A stretch of 54,549 bases of DNA from an uncultured Oscillospiraceae bacterium (GCA_934539585.1 CAKTCT010000017.1:1-54549); one strand, 5' to 3'; counted from the stretch's first letter, positions 1 through 8,441 are shown. The notes: generated from the letters alone by a model not told the origin. A program made the numbers and translations.

Positions 1-52
1 AAGCGCCGTGAGGCGTGCAGCTTGCGAGTACTAATCGGTCGAGGGCTTGACC
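1..52 (+). rRNA. rrl: 23S rRNA, 3' end (partial)
   Basis: The window opens inside the last helix of 23S rRNA. The stretch at 21-52 carries the conserved 3'-terminal sequence that ends in GAGGGCTTGACC. It is followed at once by a short spacer and a 5S gene, which is the usual order. The rest of the gene lies outside the window, and the exact 3' end is placed by similarity to known 23S ends. Confidence 0.9.
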
Positions 53-115
53 ATAAAGGTCATGGGTTCATTTTCTCTTGATTCTTTGTTCAATTTTGAG
101 GATCCTGTCCTCAAA

Positions 116-231
<116 letters not shown>

Positions 232-237
232 ACAAAT

Positions 238-267
238 CCAAAAAGCTCGTTTTTACGGGCTTTTTGG
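238..267 (+). terminator. 5S-tRNA spacer hairpin
   Basis: A 12-bp stem (238-249 with 256-267, one T-G pair) has a five-A/five-T tract inside the stem. It could be a weak terminator or an rRNA processing hairpin. The tRNA begins six bases later and no promoter is visible between them, so read-through into the tRNA is likely. Confidence 0.5.
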
Positions 268-272
268 CATAT

Positions 273-348
273 TCCTCCTTAGCTCAGTCGGTAGAGCGTT
301 CGGCTGTTAACCGAAATGTCGTTGGTTCGAGTCCAACAGGGGGAGCCA
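273..348 (+). tRNA. tRNA-Asn (GTT)
   Basis: A full cloverleaf can be drawn. The acceptor stem is 273-279 with 338-344, the discriminator is G345 and CCA is encoded at 346-348. The anticodon stem-loop at 299-315 exposes GTT at 306-308, and the T arm reads GTTGG/CCAAC. It is probably cotranscribed with the rRNA genes. Confidence 0.95.
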
Positions 349-351
349 CTG

Positions 352-382
352 AAATCCGCTGACGGTTGTCGGCGGATTTTTT
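352..382 (+). terminator. rho-independent terminator of the rRNA-tRNA unit
   Basis: A 12-bp stem (352-363 with 368-379, one T-G pair) has a four-base GGTT loop and runs directly into six T residues at 377-382. It starts four bases after the tRNA CCA end. Confidence 0.9.
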
Positions 383-512
383 GTTATGGAAATGAGAATT
401 TGGGGAGTATATGGGAAGACCGGTAGGGTGTGGGCTCTGCTGGTCTTTTTTGATAGGGCTTAGTTGGGAGAAATGCCATAGTTGGGACGGATTATTAAAT
501 ATGTGCAGCATA

Positions 513-541
513 TTGACAAAGAAAAATATATCGGATATAAT
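513..541 (+). promoter_or_regulatory. consensus sigma-A promoter of the 650-1612 gene
   Basis: TTGACA at 513-518 and TATAAT at 536-541 are separated by exactly 17 bases. The upstream 490-512 stretch is AT-rich. It leads to a leader of about 100 nt before the membrane protein gene. Confidence 0.8.
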
Positions 542-649
542 GAAAATACAAAATGAATACATAAAAAATACAAACAAGAATACTATATCGTTTTTGTGTT
601 CATTAAAAGAAATTCGTGAAGAAGAAAAGAGGTTTTGGAGGGCTTTATG

Positions 650-1612
650 ATGCAGAAAGGCAAAATAAAATGGGTGGCGGCTATTAGTGTTCTTGTCCTA
701 ATCATAATTGGAGCTGCGGGATATTTTCTTTACAGATACTATCAGGCAAGGCATATATTTGAGGAAAATGCACGCATGGTGTGCGGCGAAGTAGAGGCTC
801 TTATTACGGAAGAAAAATTTCAAGAGGCTTCCGATAAAATTTCGGAAACGGAAAAGGAGCTCATTGATTATGGCCGCAGCCAATTGACCGATGTTTTTCT
901 AAGTCAGTTGCAGGCGGAAGAAGCGACTGCTTCGGCAGAAGTGACTCTGGAAAAAGTCGAGCAGTGTGCGAGAATCCGAAACCTTGCAGAAGCGCTGGAA
1001 ATAGACCCAACAACTGCTCCGGAATTGGAAATTTTCAGCGAGGATCATTTGATCGAGACTTTTCTTAAACAGCTGCGCACGGATAGAGTGTTTGATGAGA
1101 CGGAAATTACCTTCGGACTTATCGATCGATATGGAACTTATCGCAGCATTGCGGATGCACTTGAAATGGATCCGTATAGTGCTGCGGTACAATACATAGA
1201 TGGGATTTTATCGCTGGAAGAAGAAGCGAAATACTATGAGCTTATTAGAATGGTTGAGGATAATACCGGTGATTTTAGAAAAGCCAATACGACGATCGAT
1301 CGGATTATTGAAAATCTGGTAAATCTTCCCCAAACGGCAGAGTCGATTATAGACGATTGGGGCGTACTCATGACACTGGATTTTTCTGAATATGACAAAA
1401 CAGCTTATGGGGTTCAGGATTATGCTAAGGCTGTATATGAATTTCGTGGTGCAATAAGTAAATTTTTTCAGTCTGATTATACCCAGTCCAATATTAACAA
1501 CTTAAAGAATCAGCTTCGTAATAATGTTTTAGAACGGATTGATATAGTGGAGGAAGCAATTGATTCGATGGAACGGATATCGTCGGTCCTTGAGAAGCTT
1601 CCGGATTTTTAG
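650..1612 (+). CDS. single-pass membrane protein of unknown function
   Basis: The product of about 320 residues starts with a lysine-rich tail and one strong membrane helix (about residues 9-28). The rest is hydrophilic, Glu/Lys-rich and mostly helical, and would lie outside the cell as in a type II membrane protein. I recognise no enzyme motif. ATG at 647 and 650 are both possible; the ribosome site GGAGGG at 637-642 is 7 bases from 650 and only 4 from 647, so 650 is preferred. The gene is visibly more AT-rich than its neighbours and is a single-gene unit between a consensus promoter and a strong terminator. It may be a recent acquisition or a lineage-specific gene. Confidence 0.75.
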   Translation: MQKGKIKWVAAISVLVLIIIGAAGYFLYRYYQARHIFEENARMVCGEVEALITEEKFQEASDKISETEKELIDYGRSQLTDVFLSQLQAEEATASAEVTLEKVEQCARIRNLAEALEIDPTTAPELEIFSEDHLIETFLKQLRTDRVFDETEITFGLIDRYGTYRSIADALEMDPYSAAVQYIDGILSLEEEAKYYELIRMVEDNTGDFRKANTTIDRIIENLVNLPQTAESIIDDWGVLMTLDFSEYDKTAYGVQDYAKAVYEFRGAISKFFQSDYTQSNINNLKNQLRNNVLERIDIVEEAIDSMERISSVLEKLPDF

Positions 1613-1641
1613 TTGTTATCCTGCTTGAGACAATAGATAGG

Positions 1642-1673
1642 AAAAGCCTCGCATGGTTCTGCGAGGCTTTTTA
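1642..1673 (+). terminator. rho-independent terminator
   Basis: A 12-bp perfect stem (1642-1653 with 1660-1671) ends in a run of T at 1668-1672. It lies 30 bases after the stop of the membrane protein gene. Confidence 0.9.
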
Positions 1674-1674
1674 C

Positions 1675-2027
1675 CTGTTGTTGGGCGTCTCGCGAGGTCC
1701 TGGGCGGGAGTTTGGGGGTCGTCTGGGTCCTTGGTAGGCTCTTAGCGCGGACTGTATGGGTCGCTTCGCAGTTGCCGGGAAGGAAGAAAACGTCCTCCAA
1801 GTGCTGGCCGTTGAGCGTAACGCGGTGAAATCAAGGATCAGCGAAGTGATAAGTCCGAAAAATCGTTTCATTGATTCTTCCAACCTTTCTTATTCGTTAC
1901 TTCTGATTATACGGACGCCGGGAAAAGCCCGATACCGTGCCTGTGTAAAGGCTGAGTGAAACCTCCGGGCGGAATCGGGAGGAAAATCAAGAGGACGCAT
2001 AGCCGTGTAAAATTTGTATTTTGCGGA
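1675..2027. other. unexplained intergenic stretch
   Basis: About 350 bases hold no convincing gene: the open frames lack ribosome sites and have odd composition. A GC-rich first half (1680-1830) and a short hairpin near 1961-1982 could belong to a structured leader or small RNA, but I recognise no riboswitch, SRP, RNase P, tmRNA or T-box core motif. Confidence 0.4.
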
Positions 2028-2056
2028 TGGAAAATTTTATCGGGGAGTGGTATAAT
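2028..2056 (+). promoter_or_regulatory. extended -10 promoter of the HAD gene
   Basis: TATAAT at 2051-2056 is preceded by TGG (an extended -10), and a weak -35 (TGGAAA, 2028-2033) lies 17 bases upstream. This places the transcript start near 2063 and argues against translation starting at the upstream ATG codons around 2024-2033. Confidence 0.6.
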
Positions 2057-2086
2057 GGTTTTATCAAATTAGGAAGAAGGATGGCA

Positions 2087-2899
2087 ATGAGCGTTCCGGC
2101 GGGAAAAATTGATTTCAATGCGAAAAAGGGCTTCATCTGCGACATGGACGGCGTGATCTATCACGGGAACCGGATCCTGCCGGGGGTGGCGGAGTTTATC
2201 CAGTGGCTCCACGACGAGAATAAGGAATACCTGTTCCTGACCAACAACAGCGGGTATACGCCCCGGGAGCTGAACCAGAAGCTGGCCCGCATGGGGCTGG
2301 ATGTGCCGGAGGAGCACTTTTACACCAGCGCCCTGGCCACTGCCGCCTTTTTGAAGGAGCAGGCTCCGGGCTGTTCGGTGTTTGCCATCGGGGAAGCGGG
2401 GCTTCTGAACGCGCTTTATGACGCCGGGATCACCATGAACGACGTGAATCCGGATTATGTCGTGGTGGGCGAGGGGCGGTCCTACTCCCTGGACACGCTG
2501 ACCAAGGCCACCAACCTGGTTCTGGCAGGGGCGAAGCTGATCGGGGCCAACTCCGACGTTTCCGGCCCCATTGAAAACGGCATCGCGCCGGCCTGCCGGG
2601 CGCTGGTCGCGCCCATCGAGATGGCCACGGGGACCCAGGCGTATTTCTGCGGGAAGCCGAATCCGCTGATGATGCGCACCGGTCTGCGGATGCTCAACTG
2701 CCACTCCGCCGAGGCGGTGATGGTGGGGGACCGCATGGACACGGACGTGATCTCCGGCATGGAAAGCGGCATGTCCACGGTCCTGGTGCTTTCCGGCGTC
2801 TCCACCTGGGACACGCTGAAAACCTACGCCTACCGTCCCAGCATCGTTCTGAACGGCGTGGGGGACATTGCCGCCATGGCGCGGGAAAGTAAAAAGTAA
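2087..2899 (+). CDS. HAD-superfamily hydrolase, NagD-like phosphatase
   Basis: The 270-residue cytoplasmic protein has the HAD nucleophile motif DMDG at residues 19-22, the motif II segment TNNSG near 51, a CGKPNP segment and the Mg-binding GDRMDTD at about 214-220. This layout with a large C2-type cap is that of NagD/AraL/PGP phosphatases, which dephosphorylate sugar phosphates and nucleotides. The ATG at 2087 is chosen because GAAGG at 2076-2080 is six bases upstream and the -10 box lies at 2051-2056. It is a single gene with its own promoter and terminator. Given the amino-sugar genes nearby, a sugar-phosphate substrate is plausible but is inferred. Confidence 0.85.
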   Translation: MSVPAGKIDFNAKKGFICDMDGVIYHGNRILPGVAEFIQWLHDENKEYLFLTNNSGYTPRELNQKLARMGLDVPEEHFYTSALATAAFLKEQAPGCSVFAIGEAGLLNALYDAGITMNDVNPDYVVVGEGRSYSLDTLTKATNLVLAGAKLIGANSDVSGPIENGIAPACRALVAPIEMATGTQAYFCGKPNPLMMRTGLRMLNCHSAEAVMVGDRMDTDVISGMESGMSTVLVLSGVSTWDTLKTYAYRPSIVLNGVGDIAAMARESKK

Positions 2900-2915
2900 A
2901 GCGATTTGAATAGGG

Positions 2916-2946
2916 AATCCGCTGGTTTGGGCTGGCGGATTTTTTG
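2916..2946 (+). terminator. rho-independent terminator
   Basis: The 7-bp stem AATCCGC/GCGGATT (2916-2922 with 2935-2941) runs into a T tract at 2940-2945, 16 bases after the HAD stop codon. Confidence 0.8.
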
Positions 2947-2970
2947 TTTTTGGGAAGTTCTGGAAATGCA

Positions 2971-3200
2971 GAAACCGCGCCGGTGAGGATGCGAATGACG
3001 CTCCTCGCTGGCGCGGTTCTTGTTAGTGAGAGGGATGGGCAGGACTGCGTCCTGGGGGAAACCCCTTGATAGGGTTCCCCGGCCTTCCTGATCTTACTGT
3101 ATCATTAGAGGTTTCGCCCTCTGGGTCGGGCGACCAAAGGCGCTGCCTTTGGAATCTGCCAGCCTTTTGGAAAAAGGCTGAACCGAAAACTTGGTTCGGC
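2971..3200. repeat. composite palindromic intergenic repeat, copy A
   Basis: This non-coding block between two convergent genes is a string of hairpins. They include a 17-bp stem (2973-2989 with 3002-3018), a palindrome holding AACCCCTTGATAGGGTT-like sequence near 3055-3080, a CCTTTGG/CCAAAGG stem near 3134-3152 and a terminal hairpin at 3159-3180 followed by ACCGAAAACTT. The same modules occur in reverse orientation at 50401-50993. The first hairpin could also terminate transcription. Confidence 0.75.
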
Positions 3201-3248
3201 CAACGCTGCGGAACCTATCTTACGGACTACTTGAATCGTCGCCGACTG

Positions 3249-4508
3249 TCAGTCGTCCAGGGAATACGGGCTTTGGGGCATGGGGTCCCGGTGAATCCAT
3301 GCGCCGTCGGTGAAGTCCGGGACGGAAACCGGCATACTGCCTTTGGCAATGGACTCCTCGCTGAGGCAGGTAATGGCCAGCCAGGTGGCGGAGTCGTAAA
3401 CGTCGATGGGAAGGCCGATGCGGTGCCGGACGCTGTACACAAAGGCGCTGAGGACCAGCCAGTCCATGCCGCCGTGGCCGCCGGTAACGCCGTCGTGGAG
3501 GAACCGGTCCCAGATGGGGTGCTGGTACTTCTCGATGTATTTATCGGCGTTTTCCCATTTGTGCTCCACAATCTCGGTGGATTCATCAGCGGCGGCTTCG
3601 GTGGTGAAGTTTTCCGGCTGGAAATACATGGAATGGTTCAGTTCCATCCAGATGCCTTTGGTGCCGTGAACGGCGTTGCCGCGGCTGTATGGCCGGGGGA
3701 GGGAGGTGTCGTGGGAGATGGTGACGGTCTCGCCGTTGGCACACTTGATCACCGTGGTGACAATGTCCCCCAGGGCGTGGCGGCGCCAGATGGGGCTGTG
3801 CTCGCCATAGGCGTTGGCGGCCCGGATGTCCAGGCCCCGGCTTTTGGAGGCCGTGGAGGTCAGGGTCAGGAACCGGTTGCCCCGGTTGATGTTCAGGTAT
3901 TTGGAGATGGGTCCGATTTCGTGGGTAGGGTACAGGTCGGCATTGCGGCACATGTGGTGGTAGGACCGCTGGTAGCACAGATGGATCCGCTCGGCCACGC
4001 CCCGGAGGTCGTGCTCATAGCCGCCTTCGCAGTGGATGACTTCGCCGAAAAGTCCCTTCCGGATCATATTGAGCACCGCCAGTTCCTCCTGGCCGTAGCA
4101 GCAGTTTTCCAGCATCATGCAGGGAACGCCGGTCTCCTCATAGGCCCGGACCAGGTCCCAGCACTGGCGGATGGAGGATGCGCCGCCTACTTCAAAGCCT
4201 GCGTACTTCCCGGCACGCATGGCGGCGATGGCGATTTTTACGTGCTCATTCCAGGAGGTGGCAATGACCACGGCCTCCAGGTCCTTTTCTTTTAAAAGGT
4301 CGTTGTAGTCCACGTAGCAGCGGACGGGGTAGTCCGCATACTGCCGGATGATCTTGATGCCGTCCTGCATTCGGTCCTCGATGATGTCGCAGAGGGCGGA
4401 GACTTCCACCCCCGGCATCTGGGCCAGGCTGTCGATGAGGCCTAGGGCCCGTCCGCCTACGCCGATGACGCCCAGCCTGACCAGGCGGTTTTCTTCTTTG
4501 CTTTCCAT
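3249..4508 (-). CDS. Gfo/Idh/MocA-family protein, GH109-like (candidate alpha-N-acetylgalactosaminidase)
   Basis: The 419-residue protein begins with a Rossmann NAD(P)-binding segment (GVIGVGGRA, about residues 13-21). It has features I associate with glycoside hydrolase family 109: YPTHEIGP at 193-200 followed by NINRGNR, and GGHGGMD at 343-349. GH109 enzymes cleave alpha-linked GalNAc by an NAD-dependent oxidation-elimination route. There is no signal peptide, so imported saccharides would be the substrate. The start at 4508 has GGAGG six bases upstream. It is transcribed away from the first carbohydrate ABC operon and shares its control region. A plain sugar dehydrogenase is the main alternative. 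Confidence 0.8.
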   Translation of the reverse strand: MESKEENRLVRLGVIGVGGRALGLIDSLAQMPGVEVSALCDIIEDRMQDGIKIIRQYADYPVRCYVDYNDLLKEKDLEAVVIATSWNEHVKIAIAAMRAGKYAGFEVGGASSIRQCWDLVRAYEETGVPCMMLENCCYGQEELAVLNMIRKGLFGEVIHCEGGYEHDLRGVAERIHLCYQRSYHHMCRNADLYPTHEIGPISKYLNINRGNRFLTLTSTASKSRGLDIRAANAYGEHSPIWRRHALGDIVTTVIKCANGETVTISHDTSLPRPYSRGNAVHGTKGIWMELNHSMYFQPENFTTEAAADESTEIVEHKWENADKYIEKYQHPIWDRFLHDGVTGGHGGMDWLVLSAFVYSVRHRIGLPIDVYDSATWLAITCLSEESIAKGSMPVSVPDFTDGAWIHRDPMPQSPYSLDD

Positions 4509-4559
4509 AGAAATCCTCCATTCCGTCCCGCAGATTTCGCGGGTGTCGTATGTATCTTT

Positions 4560-4588
4560 AATATAGCACAGGAGTTTTTAGGGGTCAA
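4560..4588 (-). promoter_or_regulatory. promoter of the GH109-like gene
   Basis: Read on the minus strand, TTGACC (4588-4583) and TATATT (4565-4560) are 17 bases apart. The -35 box lies inside the left arm of the inverted repeat at 4585-4629. Confidence 0.7.
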
Positions 4589-4629
4589 CAAACAATTTTA
4601 TCACATATGCTGAGAATTTTGTTTGTTGA
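4585..4629. promoter_or_regulatory. inverted repeat in divergent control region (candidate shared operator)
   Basis: Perfect 11-bp arms TCAACAAACAA (4585-4595) and TTGTTTGTTGA (4619-4629) are separated by 23 bases. Each arm overlaps the -35 box of one of the two divergent promoters, so one dimeric or tetrameric regulator could control both the GH109-like gene and the transporter operon. Confidence 0.6.
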
Positions 4630-4654
4630 TTTTCGTCTTGGCCTGGAGTATAGT
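4626..4654 (+). promoter_or_regulatory. promoter of the first carbohydrate ABC operon
   Basis: TTGATT (4626-4631) and TATAGT (4649-4654) have a 17-base spacer. The -35 overlaps the right arm of the divergent inverted repeat. Confidence 0.65.
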
Positions 4655-4702
4655 GAGCGTAGACGGTGCGCCGTCAGTGATCCCAAGAAAGAAGGAATCG
4701 CC

Positions 4703-5638
4703 ATGAACGTCAAATCTTCCGTTCCACGGAAAAAGCGCTCCGGAATTCGCGCTGCAGAGCAGATCCAGCTGATGCTGATCATGCTTCCCACCTTTGTGCT
4801 GATCTTCATCTTCTGTTATATCCCTCTGTACGGCGTCCTCATTGCCTTTCAGGATTACGTGCCCGGCGCGGCCATCCTGGGTGCGGGGGCCAAGTGGGTG
4901 GGCTTCCGGCACTTTGCGGATTTTATCGGCTCCCGGACCTTTCCAAGGCTGATCCGGAACACCTTGGTCCTCAGCGGGCTGAATCTGCTGTTCGGGTTCT
5001 GCGCCCCCATTATTTTCGCGCTGATCCTCAATGAGGTCAAGGCGAAACGGTTCAAAAAGATCGTCCAGACCGCCAGCTATCTGCCTTATTTCATCTCCAC
5101 GGTCATTGTGGCCGGCATGGTGCTGTCCTTTATCGATACCAACGGCATCATCAACGTGATCCGGAAGTCCCTGGGCCTGGCCGGAAAGGCATACAGCATG
5201 GACCCCAAAGCCTTCCCGGTGATCTACACCATCACCAATATCTGGAAAAGCTTCGGCTGGGACAGCATTTTGTACCTGTCCGCCATGTCCTCCATTGATA
5301 TGAACCTCTATGAGGCCGCCCGGCTGGACGGCGCCAACCGGGGGCAGCAGATGTGGAACATCACCCTTCCCGCCATCAAGCCCACGGTCATGCTGCTGCT
5401 GATTTTTGCCATCGGCGGCGTACTGGGGTCCAATACCGAGCTGATTCTTCTGCTCTATAACCCCGCCACCTACGAAACGGCGGATGTCATCGGCACCTAC
5501 GTTTACCGGGACAGCCTCCTGGGCGGACGGTTCAGCTTTGGTACGGCGGTGTCGCTGTTTACCTCGGTTCTGAATTTCGCCTTGATCTTCCTGGCCAACA
5601 CGGTTTCCCGCAAGGTTGCCGACTACTCCATGTGGTGA
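4703..5638 (+). CDS. carbohydrate ABC transporter permease, LplB type
   Basis: This 311-residue inner-membrane permease has about six hydrophobic helices and the cytoplasmic EAA loop (EAARLDGANRG) that docks with the ATPase. Its length and sequence style match the LplB/COG4209 group of MalF-like permeases. ATG 4703 is chosen over upstream codons because AGAAGGA at about 4689-4695 is well spaced and the promoter lies just upstream at 4626-4654. It heads an operon with a second permease and a lipoprotein. The operon carries no ATPase, as is common for this class, so a shared ATPase (MsmX-type) elsewhere is presumed. Confidence 0.9.
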   Translation: MNVKSSVPRKKRSGIRAAEQIQLMLIMLPTFVLIFIFCYIPLYGVLIAFQDYVPGAAILGAGAKWVGFRHFADFIGSRTFPRLIRNTLVLSGLNLLFGFCAPIIFALILNEVKAKRFKKIVQTASYLPYFISTVIVAGMVLSFIDTNGIINVIRKSLGLAGKAYSMDPKAFPVIYTITNIWKSFGWDSILYLSAMSSIDMNLYEAARLDGANRGQQMWNITLPAIKPTVMLLLIFAIGGVLGSNTELILLLYNPATYETADVIGTYVYRDSLLGGRFSFGTAVSLFTSVLNFALIFLANTVSRKVADYSMW

Positions 5639-5672
5639 TCGCCGGAACCTGTCTTGAAAGGAGCGTATCCAA

Positions 5673-6584
5673 ATGTCATCCGCCGCTTTGTCCAAACGCA
5701 ACCGCATCCGGGACGGCTCCCGGGTCTTCGATGTCCTCTGCATCCTGTTCTGCACCGTGATCTGCGTGATCACCCTGTATCCCATGTATTACGTCTTCAT
5801 CATGTCGGTCAGCGCCCCGGCGGCGGTGAACTCCATGTCGGTGTTCCTGTACCCCAAGGGATTCCAGCTGAAATCCTATGCGCTGCTGTTCCAGAACCAG
5901 GAGATGTGGGTCTCCTATGGCAACACGCTGCTGTATACCGTTTCCGTGACCTGCCTGGTCATTATCACCTCGGTGTTGGGAGCTTACCCCTTGACGGTCA
6001 GCGGCCTTCACGGGCGGAAATTCTTTGTGACCTACCTGCTGATCCCCATGTATTTCGGCGGCGGGCTGATCCCCAGCTTCCTGCTCATCAATCAGTTGGG
6101 AATTTACAACACCCGGTGGGCCATCATTATCCCCAGCGCCTTCAGCATCTGGAATTTGATTTTGGTCCGGACCTTCTTCAGCAGTCTCCCCGAGGAGCTG
6201 CGGGAGTCGGCGAAGATGGACGGCGCCGGGCACCTGCGGATCCTGTTCCAGATTTTCCTCCCCCTGTCCAAGGCGATTCTGGCCGTGGTGGCCATTTACA
6301 GCATCGTGGGCCAGTGGAACAGCTGGTTCAATGCCCAGGTGTATCTGCCAAGCACCAGTCTTCAGCCCTTGCAGATGTACCTGAAGCGAGTCCTGGTTCA
6401 GCTGTCCGTGGACCTGCGGACCACTACCTCCGTGGAAATGGAGGAGGCGGTGGCCAAGATGTTCTCCGCCACCCAGCTCAAGTACTCCATGATTATTTTC
6501 ACAACGCTGCCCATCATTTTCACCTACCCCTTTTTCCAGAAGTACTTTATCAAAGGCGTCATGGTCGGCTCCCTGAAAGGCTGA
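5673..6584 (+). CDS. carbohydrate ABC transporter permease, LplC/COG0395 type
   Basis: The 303-residue permease forms the second half of the membrane channel with the upstream LplB-type protein. It shows an N-terminal helix after a basic tail, about five further membrane helices, the EAA loop (ESAKMDGAGHLR) and the C-terminal QKYFIKGVMVGSLKG ending typical of this group. AAAGGAG at 5657-5663 lies nine bases before ATG 5673. The 34-base gap to the upstream gene and 41-base gap to the downstream lipoprotein indicate one transcript. Confidence 0.9.
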   Translation: MSSAALSKRNRIRDGSRVFDVLCILFCTVICVITLYPMYYVFIMSVSAPAAVNSMSVFLYPKGFQLKSYALLFQNQEMWVSYGNTLLYTVSVTCLVIITSVLGAYPLTVSGLHGRKFFVTYLLIPMYFGGGLIPSFLLINQLGIYNTRWAIIIPSAFSIWNLILVRTFFSSLPEELRESAKMDGAGHLRILFQIFLPLSKAILAVVAIYSIVGQWNSWFNAQVYLPSTSLQPLQMYLKRVLVQLSVDLRTTTSVEMEEAVAKMFSATQLKYSMIIFTTLPIIFTYPFFQKYFIKGVMVGSLKG

Positions 6585-6625
6585 CCTGAAAATAAACGCA
6601 AAAATCAAGAAAGAAGGAACATGCA

Positions 6626-8314
6626 ATGAGAAAACTCCTGAAGCCGGTTGCAGCCCTCCTGTCTATGGCCCTGTTGGCCGGGATTTTGGCGTCCTGCGGC
6701 GGAAACGGCGCGGCGGAATCCTCCGCCGGCGGGAAAACCGACTCCTCTGCGGCCTCCTCCACCACGGAATCCACGGTCCACACCCTGAAAATCCTGGGGC
6801 CGGACCCCGGAAACCCCGACATCAAGTACTCTGAGCGGGACGAGTATGAGGTCTGGCACACCCTGGAAGACCTGATGACCAAAAATGGCCTGAACCTGGA
6901 GATTGAAACCGTTCCCAGCGACCAGTACACTGTGGTCATCCAGACCCGGATGGCCTCCTCCAATCTGCCCGACATCGCCAACTGCTCCAACATCGACGAT
7001 GCCTCCCTACTGACCCTTGGCAAGAACGGCACCATCCAGGAGCTGGGCGCGCTGATCTCCCAGTACAGCAACGGCAACATCGACCGGATGTACAGCGAGG
7101 TCTTCCCCTCCGGCTATCCGCTGATCAAGACTGCAGACAATCAGATCTACTGGCTGACCAACCTCCACCGCGGCGGCACCTGCGACGGCCGGGACGTTTA
7201 TCAGGGTCTGGGCCTTCAGATCCGGTACGACTGGCTCCAGAAGATCGGCAAGGAGATGCCCACGACTCTGGCGGAGTTCACCGATGACATCCGGGCCTTC
7301 CGGTCCCAGGACGTCAACGGCAGCGGCCAGGAGGATGAGATCATCCTGGTGGACGCCCAGACCTTCCAGAACGGCCTGGCTCAGCTCTTCGGCCTGGGCA
7401 ACGGACTGTTCGCCCTGGACACCGTCAACGACAAGGTGGTCTCCCCTTGGTACCAGGACAGCGTTAAGGGCTACTTCACCTATCTGAAAGGGCTCATCGA
7501 CGAGGGACTCATCGACCCCGCCACCATTGGTTCCTGGGATATGCAGAACCAGCGTCTGGCTGACAACCTGGTGGGCTGCTGGTACGCCTATGACTCCGCG
7601 GGATACCTGGAATCCTACGTTACCAATGGCGCGGAAGGCGTGGACTATGAGCCCGTCTTCACCCTTACCGACGCGGTATCCGGCGTTGCTCCCTGGAAGG
7701 AAGCCGAGACTCCCGAACTGGTCTGGGCCCGCTACTGCCTGACCAAGGCCTGCACGGATGTGGAAGGCGCAATCAAGTTCTTTGACACCATCTATTCCGA
7801 TGAGTACGGTCTGCTCCTCTGCGCCGGCATCGAAGGCAAGGACTACGAGTGGAAGGACGGCGTCCGGGTTTCCCTCATCGACAACATGACCAACGCGGAG
7901 AAAGCGGCGGCCAAACGGACCCCCGGCTCTCCCCTGTGGGGCGAAATCCTGCCCCGGGTGCAGCTCCCCAGCGGCGACGCCAGCAGGGAAGTCTGGGAGC
8001 AGCAGCAGAGAGACGGCGGCAAGACCGATCTGAAGATTGCCGCTCTGGAAAAAGCCATGGACTATCAGGAATGGACTCCTCTGATGATCGACAACTTCCT
8101 GGCCATGGCCACGGATGAGGAAACCGAGACCATCAACAAGGTCCTCACCGGACTTCAGACCTACTCCGACGAGATGTGCCTGAAGCTCGCCCTGGGCACC
8201 GAGTCCCTGGACAACTTCGACCAGATTCTCCAGGAGCTCAAGGACCTTGGCCTGGACGATCTCCTTGCGGTCCAGCAGGCCCGCCACGACCGCTTTGTGG
8301 CCAATGAGAAATAA
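6626..8314 (+). CDS. extracellular solute-binding lipoprotein (family 1)
   Basis: The 562-residue protein has a basic start, a hydrophobic segment and the lipobox LASC ending at Cys24, followed by a Ser/Gly/Ala-rich linker. It would therefore be lipid-anchored on the outer face and deliver sugars to the two permeases upstream. The size is usual for LplA-type binding proteins of oligosaccharide transporters. ATG 6626 follows AGAAGGA at 6612-6618 by seven bases. The ligand cannot be read from sequence; the divergent GH109-like gene suggests a GalNAc-containing glycan. Confidence 0.9.
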   Translation: MRKLLKPVAALLSMALLAGILASCGGNGAAESSAGGKTDSSAASSTTESTVHTLKILGPDPGNPDIKYSERDEYEVWHTLEDLMTKNGLNLEIETVPSDQYTVVIQTRMASSNLPDIANCSNIDDASLLTLGKNGTIQELGALISQYSNGNIDRMYSEVFPSGYPLIKTADNQIYWLTNLHRGGTCDGRDVYQGLGLQIRYDWLQKIGKEMPTTLAEFTDDIRAFRSQDVNGSGQEDEIILVDAQTFQNGLAQLFGLGNGLFALDTVNDKVVSPWYQDSVKGYFTYLKGLIDEGLIDPATIGSWDMQNQRLADNLVGCWYAYDSAGYLESYVTNGAEGVDYEPVFTLTDAVSGVAPWKEAETPELVWARYCLTKACTDVEGAIKFFDTIYSDEYGLLLCAGIEGKDYEWKDGVRVSLIDNMTNAEKAAAKRTPGSPLWGEILPRVQLPSGDASREVWEQQQRDGGKTDLKIAALEKAMDYQEWTPLMIDNFLAMATDEETETINKVLTGLQTYSDEMCLKLALGTESLDNFDQILQELKDLGLDDLLAVQQARHDRFVANEK

Positions 8315-8323
8315 CCTGGGCCG

Positions 8324-8352
8324 TGGAATTCCAGGGGAAAATGTGATACAAT
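8324..8352 (+). promoter_or_regulatory. possible promoter of the membrane AraC regulator
   Basis: TACAAT at 8347-8352 carries an upstream TG (extended -10), with only a poor -35 (TGGAAT, 8324-8329) 17 bases before it. If used, the hairpin at 8363-8404 would be the first element of the mRNA leader. Confidence 0.4.
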
Positions 8353-8362
8353 AAGACGTACC

Positions 8363-8404
8363 AGCCGGGTATTACGGAAAAAATGGCTTTCCGCATACCC
8401 GGCT
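8363..8404 (+). terminator. hairpin after the binding-protein gene
   Basis: A 10-bp stem (8363-8372 with 8395-8404) encloses a second 6-bp stem (8375-8380 with 8388-8393). It lacks a T run, so it may be a weak terminator or an mRNA end-stabiliser for the transporter operon, or a leader structure of the next gene. Confidence 0.5.
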
Positions 8405-8441
8405 TCCCCTGGTTTCAGGCAGCGAATTATTTGGATGGGGC

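Noticed and set aside
411..650. 79-codon frame before the membrane protein
   Set aside because: It runs through the consensus promoter at 513-541, lacks a ribosome site and has no protein-like pattern.
1770..1800. GGGAAGGAAG segment resembling the SRP RNA domain IV tip
   Set aside because: Only a few bases agree; the symmetric and asymmetric loops of SRP RNA are not formed around it.
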